Shown piece after piece: positions 24,365-35,424 of a stretch of 64,000 nucleotides of DNA. A model generated the notes under the pieces. That model saw only the letters and a program-made list of their open reading frames with translations. It was not told where the DNA came from and searched no databases. How positions within the stretch are numbered: position 1 is the first letter of the stretch; each line of letters starts with the position of its first letter. Source of the DNA: Notospermus geniculatus (taxonomy: Eukaryota > Nemertea > Pilidiophora > Heteronemertea > Lineidae); contig NMRB01000609.1 of assembly GCA_002633025.1 (NCBI GenBank), positions 111,568 to 175,567 on the forward strand. Reading direction: 5' to 3'. Made by a program: the position numbers and the translations under genes.

Positions 24365-24966
24365 CACTCTTAAAAAATTCTCGTCGTACTGACAAGCTGG
24401 AACTCGTTCTCAGAATATGCTTAAATTGACAGGGTCTATCTTGTCAATTGACAAGTTTTTAACTTGTCATCCTCGGAAAAGAGACATCTTATCATTGAAA
24501 CAACTACATCTCGTCATTCAGGCTACACAAAAATTAAAAATTATGCGCCAAGAGACCGTTATGCGGTAGTTACAAGTACTAATAACAGGCACATATGAAA
24601 GAAAAACTCTCCCAAATTTCAGTGCCTACGGCGGGATTCGAACCTACGACCTATGAAATGTATAAACTACTAGACATAACCCCTAAACCCTCGTGGCTAT
24701 TGAGGCAACGATGGTGACAGCATGCTTAGAGTTAAGAAATTGAGCGATAAATGTGAGGGAAGCGCATGCGCAATAATGTCCTGCCACCTGCAACTTATCG
24801 CCATAACTAGAGACCTTGTCAACTGGATAAACTGAACTCGTCACAGAGATGTGCGACTCGCCATGACAAGTAAATTGTGTCATGAATGACGTAATTCGTC
24901 AGGCTGACTAAAGCATCTCATCAATATTCGCAGACAAGTTGCGATGACAAGAATTTTTTAAGAGTG
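24365..24966. mobile_element. 602 bp inverted-repeat element with a tRNA-like segment inside
   Basis: The ends are CACTCTTAAAAAATTC and its exact complement. TTGTCAATTGACAAG and further TTGTCATC/GATGACAAG words extend the pairing into the arms. Near 24630-24713 the minus strand carries GGTCGTAGGTTCGAATCC (a B box) with an upstream A-box-like TAGCCACGAGG and partly pairing ends (TGCCT/AGGCA). This is a tRNA or tRNA-derived SINE captured in the element. Target duplication is unclear. Confidence 0.65.
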
Positions 24967-24970
24967 TGTA

Positions 24971-25203
24971 GTTCATACTTCGACGAACGACCATCAGCGT
25001 CCGACGCACGATCAAAATCTGGACGTCGACTTCGCGGAGTTGATTCATATTCCAGCGTACTTCAGCGACGGCGACGCGTTATGAAACGACTCAAGTAATT
25101 ACAGTCTCGCGATCGGACGCTAACCAAATCGTGCGACGGGGTCGGCGTCGATCGCAAAATCACGCGTTGGTCGCCGGCGATGGTCGTGCGTCGAAGTATG
25201 AAC
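24971..25203. mobile_element. 233 bp MITE with TA flanks
   Basis: The element begins GTTCATACTTCGACG and ends with the exact complement CGTCGAAGTATGAAC. TA sits on each side (24969-24970 and 25204-25205), as for Tc1/mariner insertions. The arms are imperfectly complementary and unusually CpG-rich compared with the surrounding DNA. It lies 4 bp from the preceding element. Confidence 0.75.
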
Positions 25204-25205
25204 TA

Positions 25206-27223
25206 TAAGACTTTTTACTGAACCCTTCGAGCCGACTTCAAGCAGTGCACTAAGTGGACACAGCTTGGGGCACGAGTAATTATCACCAGAAATAAAAGTA
25301 CATGACGCATTAGAATCCATGGCAACCAAGCAAGTCTTTTAACACGTACACCAGCCGCAGGTTTCCATGTCACGTCCATTTGAAACTCCTATTAGGGGTA
25401 CACATAACAATGGCGTAAAACATTTTAGCAACTCCAATCTGATGGGTTTATTGAAATGCACTTTCCTTTCAAATGTATTCTCTTAGGTAATCGTACCATT
25501 TAGAAAGGTTATTTTTCCATTACAACGATCAACCTGCAGCAAATCTGCCTTTTAATGTACGGTCTTTACATCTTCCCACGGCAGGGGTGAGATCGTTCCT
25601 CTTCATAATCCACTCACACAAACTTTATGTGCCAGTGTAAGGAGAGGAGCGCGACCAAAGCCCTGCTATGGGAGGATGAGTCCTTAATACATCTTCATGA
25701 TGCTGACGTCAGATTCACGAGATCGTATGGCATTCTTTTTACAAACAAGATACCCCCTAAGGGTATTAGTTGAATCGTAATTAACTCTTGTCTCCCAAGG
25801 CGAGAAGTGGCTCCCAATTAATTTGCTTCCTAAGTGGATGCGATCTGAAATGTCGAGATGAACTGGCCGGGTGACACGACACGACCGAGCTCCAACCAGG
25901 GGTCTGAAACTACCTGTTGACAAAGACTGTCGTAAGTACATGATGCACTCCACGCGGAGTGATCAAAAAGCAGCTTTCCTTGTAAAATAAACCCAACAGA
26001 TGCACGGTAGAGTCTGCTGTGACGTTTGTCGGATACATTGCCTGATGTCGAGGTACCCAAACCGGAAGTAAGCGGTTCCTTCAACGGCCAATCCACCGCA
26101 AACGTTCTCGCCACGCGACAAACGCCACGTTGTATAGGTAGTCAAAAGCGTAAGTGAAATATACCCCAGTATACATGCGAATAATTGGCTTGAACACCTG
26201 AGGAACGCCACACTATCAACCGCTTTCTCGGCATTCCGAACCCGGATTCCGAGGAGGCGTGGGATTCTTGACCAAGTCACGAAGTACCACTCACGGTACA
26301 TTAGGAAGAACATTGCCTGGCACAGTTGGAAACTAGTCTGATGATCTGTTTGGAGAGCGATTGGATGTGGCTGACTTACACCGGAAGTAGAATAGTTGAC
26401 TTTCTCTTGTCGGAAGAAAATCATTTTGTGTTGCTTGGGCAGAACTCCCTTTGGGCAATCTCTGAATTGCCTGTTATGATGAAGGTAAATGAAGTCATAG
26501 GCGCGGCATTAGGACAGCCGCCTGTCGCATCGATTTGTGGGACAGTGACGGGGGGGGCAACAAGAGACCCTTGGACGTGTGTTGTAGAGGAAGGTGATGA
26601 AGTCCTCCGAGGTACGGCATTGATAGTCGCCTGTCGCATTGCTTTGTGGGACCAACTACCATGAGGTACACCATGTACGTATTTTACCATCGGCCTTTTT
26701 CAAACAACGACATGACAGCAAGGTTTACCTGAACTGGTGACAAAAACGTAATCCGAGTCTTTTTTGTATGCAATCGTTCTAAAATAGACTCCTCTTACTC
26801 CGAAAAAAGAATCATCACTCTTTGATAGGGTTTTTATGAGGCGAATCATTCTAACATGTCTTCTATCTTTATCACGTTCATCTTTGATGGTTTCCTTTTA
26901 AATCTAATTATAGTATCAGTCTTACTTGAGGCTGCCAGGTAACAAGCTGTAACATTAACTCCCGTCTTCAGTAGCAGCGAGCAATCCTGATGAGGATGTA
27001 TAAGCAAAGAGGGTGGCCAGTTTTGGAGTCAGTTAGGGCTGCTTCTGGGGAAGAATTATGATCATATCCCTCGTTTTATTTCCACAGCAAAAGACTAACA
27101 GTTCTTGCTGACCTGACATTCGTCTCCGCTTCTAGGTGCTCTTCCATGTGCGTCTTCCGCGTGTGTTGACTCTGTATGGGCGAAACAACCATATAATCCA
27201 TGGGCAGTCAACACTCCATCAAT
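25206..27223. other. Intergenic stretch, no gene supported
   Basis: No recognisable exon. A direct repeat of CGCCTGTCGCAT followed by TTTGTGGGAC occurs near 26520 and 26630. A perfect TGACGTCA lies at 25704-25711. Confidence 0.4.
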
Positions 27224-27331
27224 ACTGAGTTTTCGCAACGGCCCTGTAAGCCTATGACAAAGTTTAACGAGGATTCATTGATCATCGCTAAACGCTGTCG
27301 AAGGCCTGTCCGAGCCGTTGCGAAAGCTCAC
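27224..27331. mobile_element. Possible ~108 bp inverted-repeat element
   Basis: CTGAGTTTTCGCAACGGC on the left pairs with GCCGTTGCGAAAGCTCA on the right. The loop is about 65 bp. It could be a degenerate MITE. Confidence 0.45.
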
Positions 27332-29430
27332 TGTTGAGGGCCACCTCCCACGAGCAACCTCTCACGTAGCGCCTTCAAAGCACCATCTCTTCATGGAAAC
27401 AACCAAGGGGACTGCACTCTCCCGGTGCACTCCATCAAGTATCGCTGTTTTTCTAGGTGTAGCCCAATGAACCGAAGATGAATTGATCTCGCTCATTACT
27501 GAAGATCAATGTGAACCGCACCGTGTACACCATGCATGGTTAACGGTGGCAAATCAATGCTTCATTAGTGCAAGACTTCAAAGACTATAGACACGTCTCA
27601 TGGAGAATTCAATTCGCATAATTTACTGGCTCATCGCCGGATTTTGTATCGGTTACTGTGGTAAACAACAATTCTTACGTCTGAACGGCAACAGCGGGCA
27701 CTTCTTCGGGTTTTCTTTTGCCTGAGCGGCTGTGACCACGGGAAATCCATCGTGTATATAAGAAAGCTGGCGCTCCAAAGGGTCACTCCCTTTGATATGA
27801 GGGTATCTGTGAAAAAAATCAGACTGGCACGCCTCACGACAGGACCTACACCTCTGGTCATACAATGCGGAACCAGCATAACTTTTTATCCCGCCAGGGC
27901 GGCGCTGCGAATGGTTTTACTGAAGACATTAAACAGAGCAAAAGCAATGCAAAAGGTCGCGTCACGATGTACTTGACGACAAAAAAGCGACTTCTCTTTC
28001 GAATTTGTTGCGCGTCGGTCGCCGAGAATGCGGGCGACGAGATAGGGGGCGCTGTTTTCTGGAATAGACTCGTTTATCGTCTGCCGGTAGTAATTTTAGA
28101 TAAGATGTGAGAGAACATGCAGTAGTCTCTTCTTAACATCAGCAATATCTCACCCCATTCCACCCATTAATCCTCGTCTGCCAGTGATCGATCACATTTC
28201 GGCTAAATATAGCCGCCTTTACTGTTTATTTACGTCACGCTATATTGATTGTCTGACGAAATCTGCATCAATCTCGCGTTAATTCCCGCGTGATTTTATC
28301 ACACTCGTTGTTTATCATTGTAATCAAGGAGTAATAAGTCTGTGTTATCGCTGATAACGAGGGAAGCTGAGTAACACAAACATTACACTTGCTACGCAGA
28401 GTCCGTCAACTCGGCGGATGTGCATCAAAATGTTGACCTTTTCGTTCGGTCACGTTCCCTGGAAAATGGGAGCTATTTCCCAATCCCCTTATCTGCTGAA
28501 GTAAGATTATCAGTAACCAATCTTGGTTTTCTGCCCGAGGTCGATATTGATGTGATCGACCGCTCAATAGGCAATCACAATTCCTGCCAAAGCAGTTCGG
28601 TTTTTTCCAGCTAGCCCCTTAAACTGGCAGCACACGTACAATGTCATGTCTGCGAGAATGGAAGTCGTCTCCGTGTCGCGGACACAAAAGTCGCAGAGAT
28701 GAGGTAGGCACGTTGTCTTTGCTCAGAGAAATGGCTTTGCAGGGATGATCTCGCTGAGATTTCAGTTGTGTTTGCTGGTACCAGCTTCAACACATCGCTC
28801 ACAAATCATGCCGATGGTGTCTTCCTCTTCTCTGAAACAAACGCAGTTGAGAAGTGTGTTGTACGACACTAACCGGATGATACTGTGCGGTAATCTAGCA
28901 AGACCTCAGTTTCCATTGGACCAATAATGCAGTCCGGCGATGCATCCAAATGTCAATGGAGTACCAGCAGACGTCAAACGCTATCGGTTTCCATTCGTGT
29001 CGTCTGATTGTCTAGGCGTTGGGTTGGTCACGTCTCTTCCCCTTTCACCTCGTTTTTCAACATATTGACCACAATTTATATCTCCAGGCTGTCTGCGACC
29101 TGTTTCCCCTTCGACATCCCTCCCCAGGTGACATGTCGGCGCCAATTAACCTGATGACCAATTCAAAGAAACCCCCTCGTCTGTCTGATTGACTGTAGGT
29201 TACTGTCATGACGGCCAATAACAATTTGACCAACTTCCTTCACTCGTAAACGAGAATTGCTTTCGTGTCATCGGGAGACAGGCCGGAAGAAACACGGGTC
29301 CTCACGTCATGCCCTCGTTTATTTACTAGCGATATGCCTAAATGGTAGTCTAGGAGAATTTATCACGAAAACACCTCGTTGCCATGGTTATTCACGACTA
29401 CTGATAAAGCATTGGGATTCGTGATTGTTC
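27332..29430. other. Intergenic stretch, no gene supported
   Basis: I see no conserved frame, RNA gene or clear repeat in this part. Short palindromic AT-rich words occur but do not form a defined element. Confidence 0.4.
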
Positions 29431-30901
29431 GAGCCGAGCGACGATATTGCCCGCAGTGATGACTCCGACTGCCACATCAGTCCGATGTGGGAGTTTGTGT
29501 GGTCACTCGTCTTGCTCGGGGCCACTGCTCGGCCAACCTGTGAAGTATGGGTCTTTATCAAAGCATCTGGACCTGTATGGTCCGTTGGTTGTGTTACAAC
29601 AGGCGTGCTATTGGTAGGTATAACTTCTATCAATCACGCGATACCACGTGTAGATCATCATTGCCCGTAAACCATTCGACAAAATAAATAGCAGGCTAAA
29701 TGGAGTCGTGGGTGTAAACAGTCAGAACAGTAGGCAGTATGTTTTGCTGGTACAACTTATGTATTTTACAGCCTAACTAAAAAAAATCGTCGGGCTAGTT
29801 TCCGACTTTATCAGGTTAGTGGTAGATAACGACAGAGATTCATTGGGGGAGTCATGTGAAAGCGCTTTGCGGTTGTGTAACAGTAGAAAGCGCTCTATCT
29901 AAGCGTGATATTAGTATATGTATTTGTTTAGGAATTACATCACCCATTATTTTCATCTGTGCCGTCTGGTCATTATTCGTCATCTGATTGGCCTAAGACC
30001 AATCGGGTAGCCATTCTCTAATCATCACCAGATTACTTGAGTAAGTACTTGATTTTGACACCGTTTAATACTGCGCACAATAAACTAATAACCTGACACT
30101 ATCATTGACACAATACCTGAATGAAAACAATGGATTTGACAATGAGTTGTTATATCACAATGACTTTTACTATCATAAAACCAGTTGTCATTTTCTGTGA
30201 AGGTTTTTTCCTAGTTCGATTTTGGGCGCATGGGTCACCGCGTGGTGCATTCGTAATTGGCTTTTCTAATTCTGGATCATCTGAACTTTGAAATGAATTC
30301 ATTGTAATGTAAATACCTTTAGAATAATGTCGACGGCCGGTTGGCTGCATGCATGGACGAACCGTCCTGATACCGACATGCTCAATCTCACCACCAGGGG
30401 ATGAAGTGAGCAAAAGGGCCCATTTAAGTCATCGGTGTCCCAAACTAACTTTTCTCCACTTCAGGATAATCTTCTTGATAATAGCAAAATATTTGAGCAA
30501 CCTCTGTTGTAGCTAGATTGGTTCCTGATCTGAGCCAATGAGATCATATTGCCTATCCTCCATTTTATCACGTGATCAGTACAAGCCCCAGCGGTGAGAT
30601 CTGGAACCAATGTATGTTACAGCCAGGGGGCGGCACCGAAAGATTCCCAAGAATCGTACACGGTTTCAGATGAATGAAGAGTGTTAGGTACACAAGAATA
30701 TGAAATAGAAATCGAGTTTCTAAGGTGAAAGACATTGCTTCCTACCAGAATCGAACCCACGGACCCTCGCATAAGGCATCAATCGCCAGCACTGAGGGGC
30801 AGCACGCCTTAAAGAAGTGGACAATATTACTTAATTTATCATCAGAATTTGTAGGAATTAAGGTTTCCCGTTTCTTGGCGTACATTTACTAGACAGTAGA
30901 A
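29431..30901. repeat. 1.45 kb tandem segment, copy 1
   Basis: Starts at GAGCCGAGCGACGATATTGC and ends at ACTAGACAGTAGAA. It repeats almost exactly at 30988-32421, with scattered substitutions and small indels, including a roughly 45 bp stretch near 30360-30415 that is missing or altered in copy 2. It includes the SINE at 30701-30820. About 86 bp of unrelated sequence separates the two copies. Confidence 0.9.
30701..30820 (-). mobile_element. tRNA-derived SINE
   Basis: On the minus strand a tRNA-like head is followed by GTGGGTTCGATTCTGG, an RNA polymerase III B box. Upstream TGCCCCTCAGTGCTGG could be a decayed A box. The following GGAAGCAATGTCTTTCACC body is shared with the fragment at 3242-3301 and with 32221-32340. 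Confidence 0.6.
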
Positions 30902-30987
30902 TGAAATGGTCCATGGACCATGTGCTCACTGGGTTGGACATAATAGTCTAATGACAGAGGGAGGTACATATCAGTTATGAGCAATCT

Positions 30988-32421
30988 GAGCCGAGCGACG
31001 ATATTGCCCGCAGTGATGACTCCGACTGCCACATCAGTCCGATGTGGGAGTTTGTGTGGTCACTCGTCTTGCTCGGGGCCATCTGCTCGGCCAACCTGTG
31101 AAGTATGGGTCTTTTATCAAAGCATCTGGACCTGTATGGTCCGTTGGCTGTGTTACAACATGCGTGCTATTGGTAGGTATAACTTCTATCAATCACGCGA
31201 TACCACGTGTAGATCATCATTGCCCGTAAACCATTCGACAAAATAAATATCAGAGGCTAAATGGAGTCGTGGGTGTAAACAGTTAGAACAGTAGGCAGTA
31301 TGTTTTGCTGGTACAACTTATGTATTTTACAGCCTAACTAAAAAAAAACGTCGGGCTAGTTTCCGTCTTTATCAGGTTGTGGTAGATAACGACAGAGATT
31401 CATTGGGGGAGTCATGTGAAAGCGCTTTGCGGTTGTGTAACAGTAGAAAGCGCTCTATCTAAGCGTGATATTAGTATATGTATTTGTTTAGGAATTACAT
31501 CACCCATTATTTTCATCTGTGCCGTCTGGTCATTATTCGTCATCTGATTGGCCTAAGACTAATCGGGTAGCCATTCTCTAATCATCACCAGATTACTCGA
31601 GTTAGCACTTGATTTTGACACCGTTTAATACTGCGCACAATAAACTCATAACCTGACACTGTCATTGACACAATACCTGAATGAAAACAATGGATTTCAC
31701 AATGAGTTGTTATATCACAATGACTTTTACTATCATAAAACCAGTTGTCATTTTCTGTGAAGGTTTTTTCCTAGTTCGTATTTTGGGCGCATGGGTCACC
31801 GCGTGGTGCATTCGTAATTGGCTTTTCTAATTCTGGATCATCTGAACTTTGAAATGAATTCATTGTAATGTAAATACCTTTAGAATAATAATGTCGACGG
31901 CCCGTCGGCTGCATGGACGAACCAGCTCTGTGTAAGGGCCCATTTAAGTCATCGGTGTCCCAAACTAACTTTTCTCCACTTCAGGATGATCTTCTTGATA
32001 ATAGCAAAATATTTGAGCAACCTCTGCTGTAGCTAGATTGGTTCCTGATCTGAGCCAATGAGATCATATTGCCTATCCTCCATTTTATCACGTGATCAGT
32101 ACAAACCCCCGCGGTGAGATCTGGAACCAATGTATGTTACAGCCAGGGGGCGGCACCGAAAGATGCCCAAGAATCGTACACGGTTTCAGATGAATGAAGA
32201 GTGTCAGGTACACAAGAATATGAAATAGAAATCGAGTTTCTAAGGTGAAAGACATTGCTTCCTACCAGAATCGAACCCACGGACCCTCGCATGAGGCATC
32301 AATCGCCAGCACTGAGGGGCAGCACGCCTTAAAGAAGTGGACAATATTACTTAATTTATCATCAGAATTTGTAGGAATTAAGGTTTCCAGTTTCTTGGCG
32401 TACATTTACTAGACAGTAGAA
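30988..32421. repeat. 1.45 kb tandem segment, copy 2
   Basis: Direct repeat of 29431-30901, roughly 97 percent identical by eye, in the same orientation. No n separates the copies. It is either a recent tandem duplication or two alleles placed in series. Confidence 0.9.
32221..32340 (-). mobile_element. tRNA-derived SINE, second copy
   Basis: This is the copy of the SINE at 30701-30820 carried by the tandem duplicate. The visible difference is GCATGAGGCATC in place of GCATAAGGCATC. Confidence 0.6.
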
Positions 32422-33607
32422 AAATCCATCCTAATGGACAACCTAGTTTGCATATCATCCGCCGTGAGTCCCAGGTTGTGTCATTTTGCACATCTGTCGC
32501 TGGTTCCTATTGGCTGCGAGGCCCACGAAGCATGTGCGGGACTAATGTATTCATTATCCTCCCACACGGCAGACGACAGCTGTATTCCTATTGGTTATTC
32601 ATTGGCAATTACGTTATACAGTTATTTGACATCTGCGGTCTGCGAGTGAAATATAAATATATACATGCCTTGATATCGGCCACATTTGGGGGGGTGATAG
32701 ACATTCGATTGAGAAGAATGTTCATGTTGTGAATCACTTCGCATATTCAGAAAATTTGATGAAAAAAAGTCCAAGGTGTAGATTCGATTTTGACAAGACA
32801 ATGACCATAATTGATCTCGATCAGTTTGTAAACAATCGCTCCTGATCGACAGTGAATGCTCTTTGGAATATGATTACCAATCTTTAACTACTATTGCCAA
32901 TATTTCTTATCTGCTGATTACGTTCACCACTTTCAACATCGTTCAAATTACAAAAGTCACCGTGATTTGGTCGGTTTTCTTGTGGATCAGCTCGACGTCG
33001 CAGTTGTTGTCGGGTGTACCCAAGGCCTCCAGGATTTGGACTTTATGCAGGGGTTCAAACTCCGCTTCAGTCAATCAAGAAACTTCCCCATCCTTCGCAA
33101 TTTGACCCGATTTCATCAAATCGGGTCACACTGATATCGATGAGTTGACAGAATTACACACAATCAGTTGGATGGCTTGAGTTCTTCTCATTCTGAACTT
33201 GTCTGACCTTTCGACTGGGGTTTTTCAATGTTGTATCAACCGGACACTGGACTTCGCCATGACCGACTCTCACGTGGTCAAGATCAAATCCAGTAAAATT
33301 GACTACCGTGTCAATTGTCATTGATATGTTCGTCACGTGTTAGTTGGGAAACTCATTTGTGAAACAACAGGATAAGGAGATGAATATCTAGTATTTCATA
33401 ACACAGTATAGGGTGTCTCTAAATACACTTGTACAAGAATCTGTTTTATAGTTGCCTTCTCAAGTTTCGTTCCACAGCGTCGCATCGCGATGACGAAGGA
33501 ACAATAAGTGAGATCACTTGGGTTGAGATGGCTAAGGAATAAATCAACTGAAAAATATCTTTGGGTTGGCAATTCGCGAGTCTGTTGCTCTTGGATGAAG
33601 AAAATAT
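32422..33607. other. Intergenic stretch, no gene supported
   Basis: I see nothing I can name between the end of the tandem copy and the AT-rich hairpin that follows. Confidence 0.4.
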
Positions 33608-33874
33608 AATTAAGGGAGTAAGAAATAAAAGTGGAAAATAAGAAGTGGGAAATTTTTGAATTTTGCGCGAATTTTCCAATTTCTTAAATTAGGAGAAATT
33701 TTTTCCCATTTTGAGAAAATTTCTTGAAATGACATGATATTTTATCTGATTTTTCGGGCGATATTTCTCAAAATGGGAAAAAAATTCTCTCAATTTGAGA
33801 AATTGAAAAATTCGCGCAAAATTCCAAAATTTCCACTTCTTATTTTCCACTTTTATTTCTTACTCCCTTAAATT
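33608..33874. mobile_element. ~267 bp AT-rich fold-back MITE
   Basis: AATTAAGGGAGTAAGAAATA on the left and its complement on the right are ends of a near-perfect long hairpin. The arms include AAAAGTGGAAAATAAGAAGTGG-like and TTGCGCGAATTTT words on both sides, around a loop containing GATATTTTATCTGA. It has no coding capacity. Confidence 0.75.
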
Positions 33875-34201
33875 GTTTTTTTTTCGCAAACGTACAGTAC
33901 GTTGCGGATGTCGCGATTGATGAGGGTTTATACATGTACGATCTATTAAAACGAATTATGGAATATTCCGAGCCAATCCCTAAGATAGTATCACTAGTTC
34001 TCGTAATCTGTTGACACGTGTGTTTGAATAAAGTACAAAAATAAACGCACTTAATGAAAACAATGCATTGCCCGGGCTATTTCAGCTTACAATGAACGGG
34101 ATCAATTACGATCTTATGAATAGGGAAACCTTTCATCGGTTGTGGTATCATAACTTCACCATATGTGTTGGTACGACAGCTGGTGAATTATATGAATAAT
34201 A

Positions 34202-34498
34202 TCAATATGGGCTTGCCGTGTACACAGAACCATCCCGTGGGGTTCGATATTGGCACCGGCTTGGTGTTGTGAACCTATAACCTTCTTTTATGTATCTGAT
34301 GGTACCTTGCCATGCTGTGAGCTCATGCAACCCCTGGACGTCCTCCATTTCTCCGCTATTGGCCAGCATGGAAATGTCAATGGCTTCCACGTTTATGATG
34401 TCATGCGGGTCCGGTATCCAGTTATCTAATGTATGCGGACGACCTCTACGTGAGCGAACATGGGGGGTACCAGCTGGACCCAGTGGAGACTTCATCAC
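34202..34498 (-). CDS. Uncertain hypothetical exon
   Basis: An open minus-strand frame of 98 codons ends at a TGA. Its composition looks protein-like (for example GEMEDVQGLHELTAWQGTIR), but I do not recognise a family. Upstream on the same strand a second frame beginning with MAD is interrupted by the single n at 34558. A coding gene with a frameshift is possible. The segment near 34220 (GGGGTTCGATATTGG) resembles a tRNA B box, so a repeat origin is equally possible. Confidence 0.15.
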   Translation of the reverse strand: MMKSPLGPAGTPHVRSRRGRPHTLDNWIPDPHDIINVEAIDISMLANSGEMEDVQGLHELTAWQGTIRYIKEGYRFTTPSRCQYRTPRDGSVYTASPY

Positions 34499-34557
34499 CA
34501 GGGAGCTTCACCAGGGAGCTCCAAAAGTTTCCTGTTTTCATACACAGGGGACGAGTT

Positions 34558-34558
34558 N
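34558..34558. other. Single undetermined base (assembly join)
   Basis: An isolated n lies within ACGAGTTnTTGTCC. Reading frames that cross it should not be trusted. Confidence 0.6.
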
Positions 34559-35424
34559 TTGTCCGCCATGATGGTTTTTACAAGCAAAAGGTACCATCTG
34601 GACCAGACTCTAAAATTGAAAATTGCAGAGTCTGGTGGCACGAGACTATCTCAATTATAGCGTATCAACGAAATGAATTAGCGAAATGTCAGACCCGAGA
34701 AGTAAAAAACTCCCACGCTGGTTTGTAAACGATGGGCAATCACGCCCACGAGCAGCATTAAGGATCTTAATTGCATTGTTGTAACAATGTCCCTCGCGGG
34801 TTTACAACGTTATCAGTTTTGTTTTACAGGTACGAGATAATAACTTAAAGAGGCGGCTGATTGGTTGAAGCTTTGTCGTGGTATATTTTGAGATACAGAC
34901 CGAAATAGGAAGATTTGTCGATGCCAAGGTCGACGAAAGCCCCCAATAGGAGCAGTCAGCCGCGCGTATTGCCAAAAGATGGCCACAAAGTTCTAGCGGA
35001 CCAATACACAGGAAAATCCACGTGATTGGTGCTCGATCAAGAATGAATGGGCCCGCTATGTGCATCGAATTGGGCCGTAGTGACACCTATTGGTCAACTC
35101 ACTGACAGCTTCTATTGAACCCAAGAGTTATATATAGCCTCTTTTATTGCCCGCCCCTCAGATGGCACTGGGTTGGTGTGCTACCACCAGCTGCGATCAA
35201 CCCACCCACGTATTGATATTATAGAGAGTTATGAGAACCACCGGTTCACTGATCACTCTAATCGTCTATACAGCTGCGGCAGGCAATGATGATGGCTAAA
35301 AAGTGTTCTGAATGCATTTTCATCGTAATACTTCACCCTGGTGGTTTATCACGTGATTCACTATGGATCACGTGACTCTAGGCCTACCATGTCGTACGCC
35401 GTCAAATGTTTTGTCGAATCTTCT

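Noticed and set aside
25963-26424. 153-codon minus-strand frame
   Set aside because: No recognisable family, no splice-bounded exon and no supporting neighbour. It is probably a chance frame.
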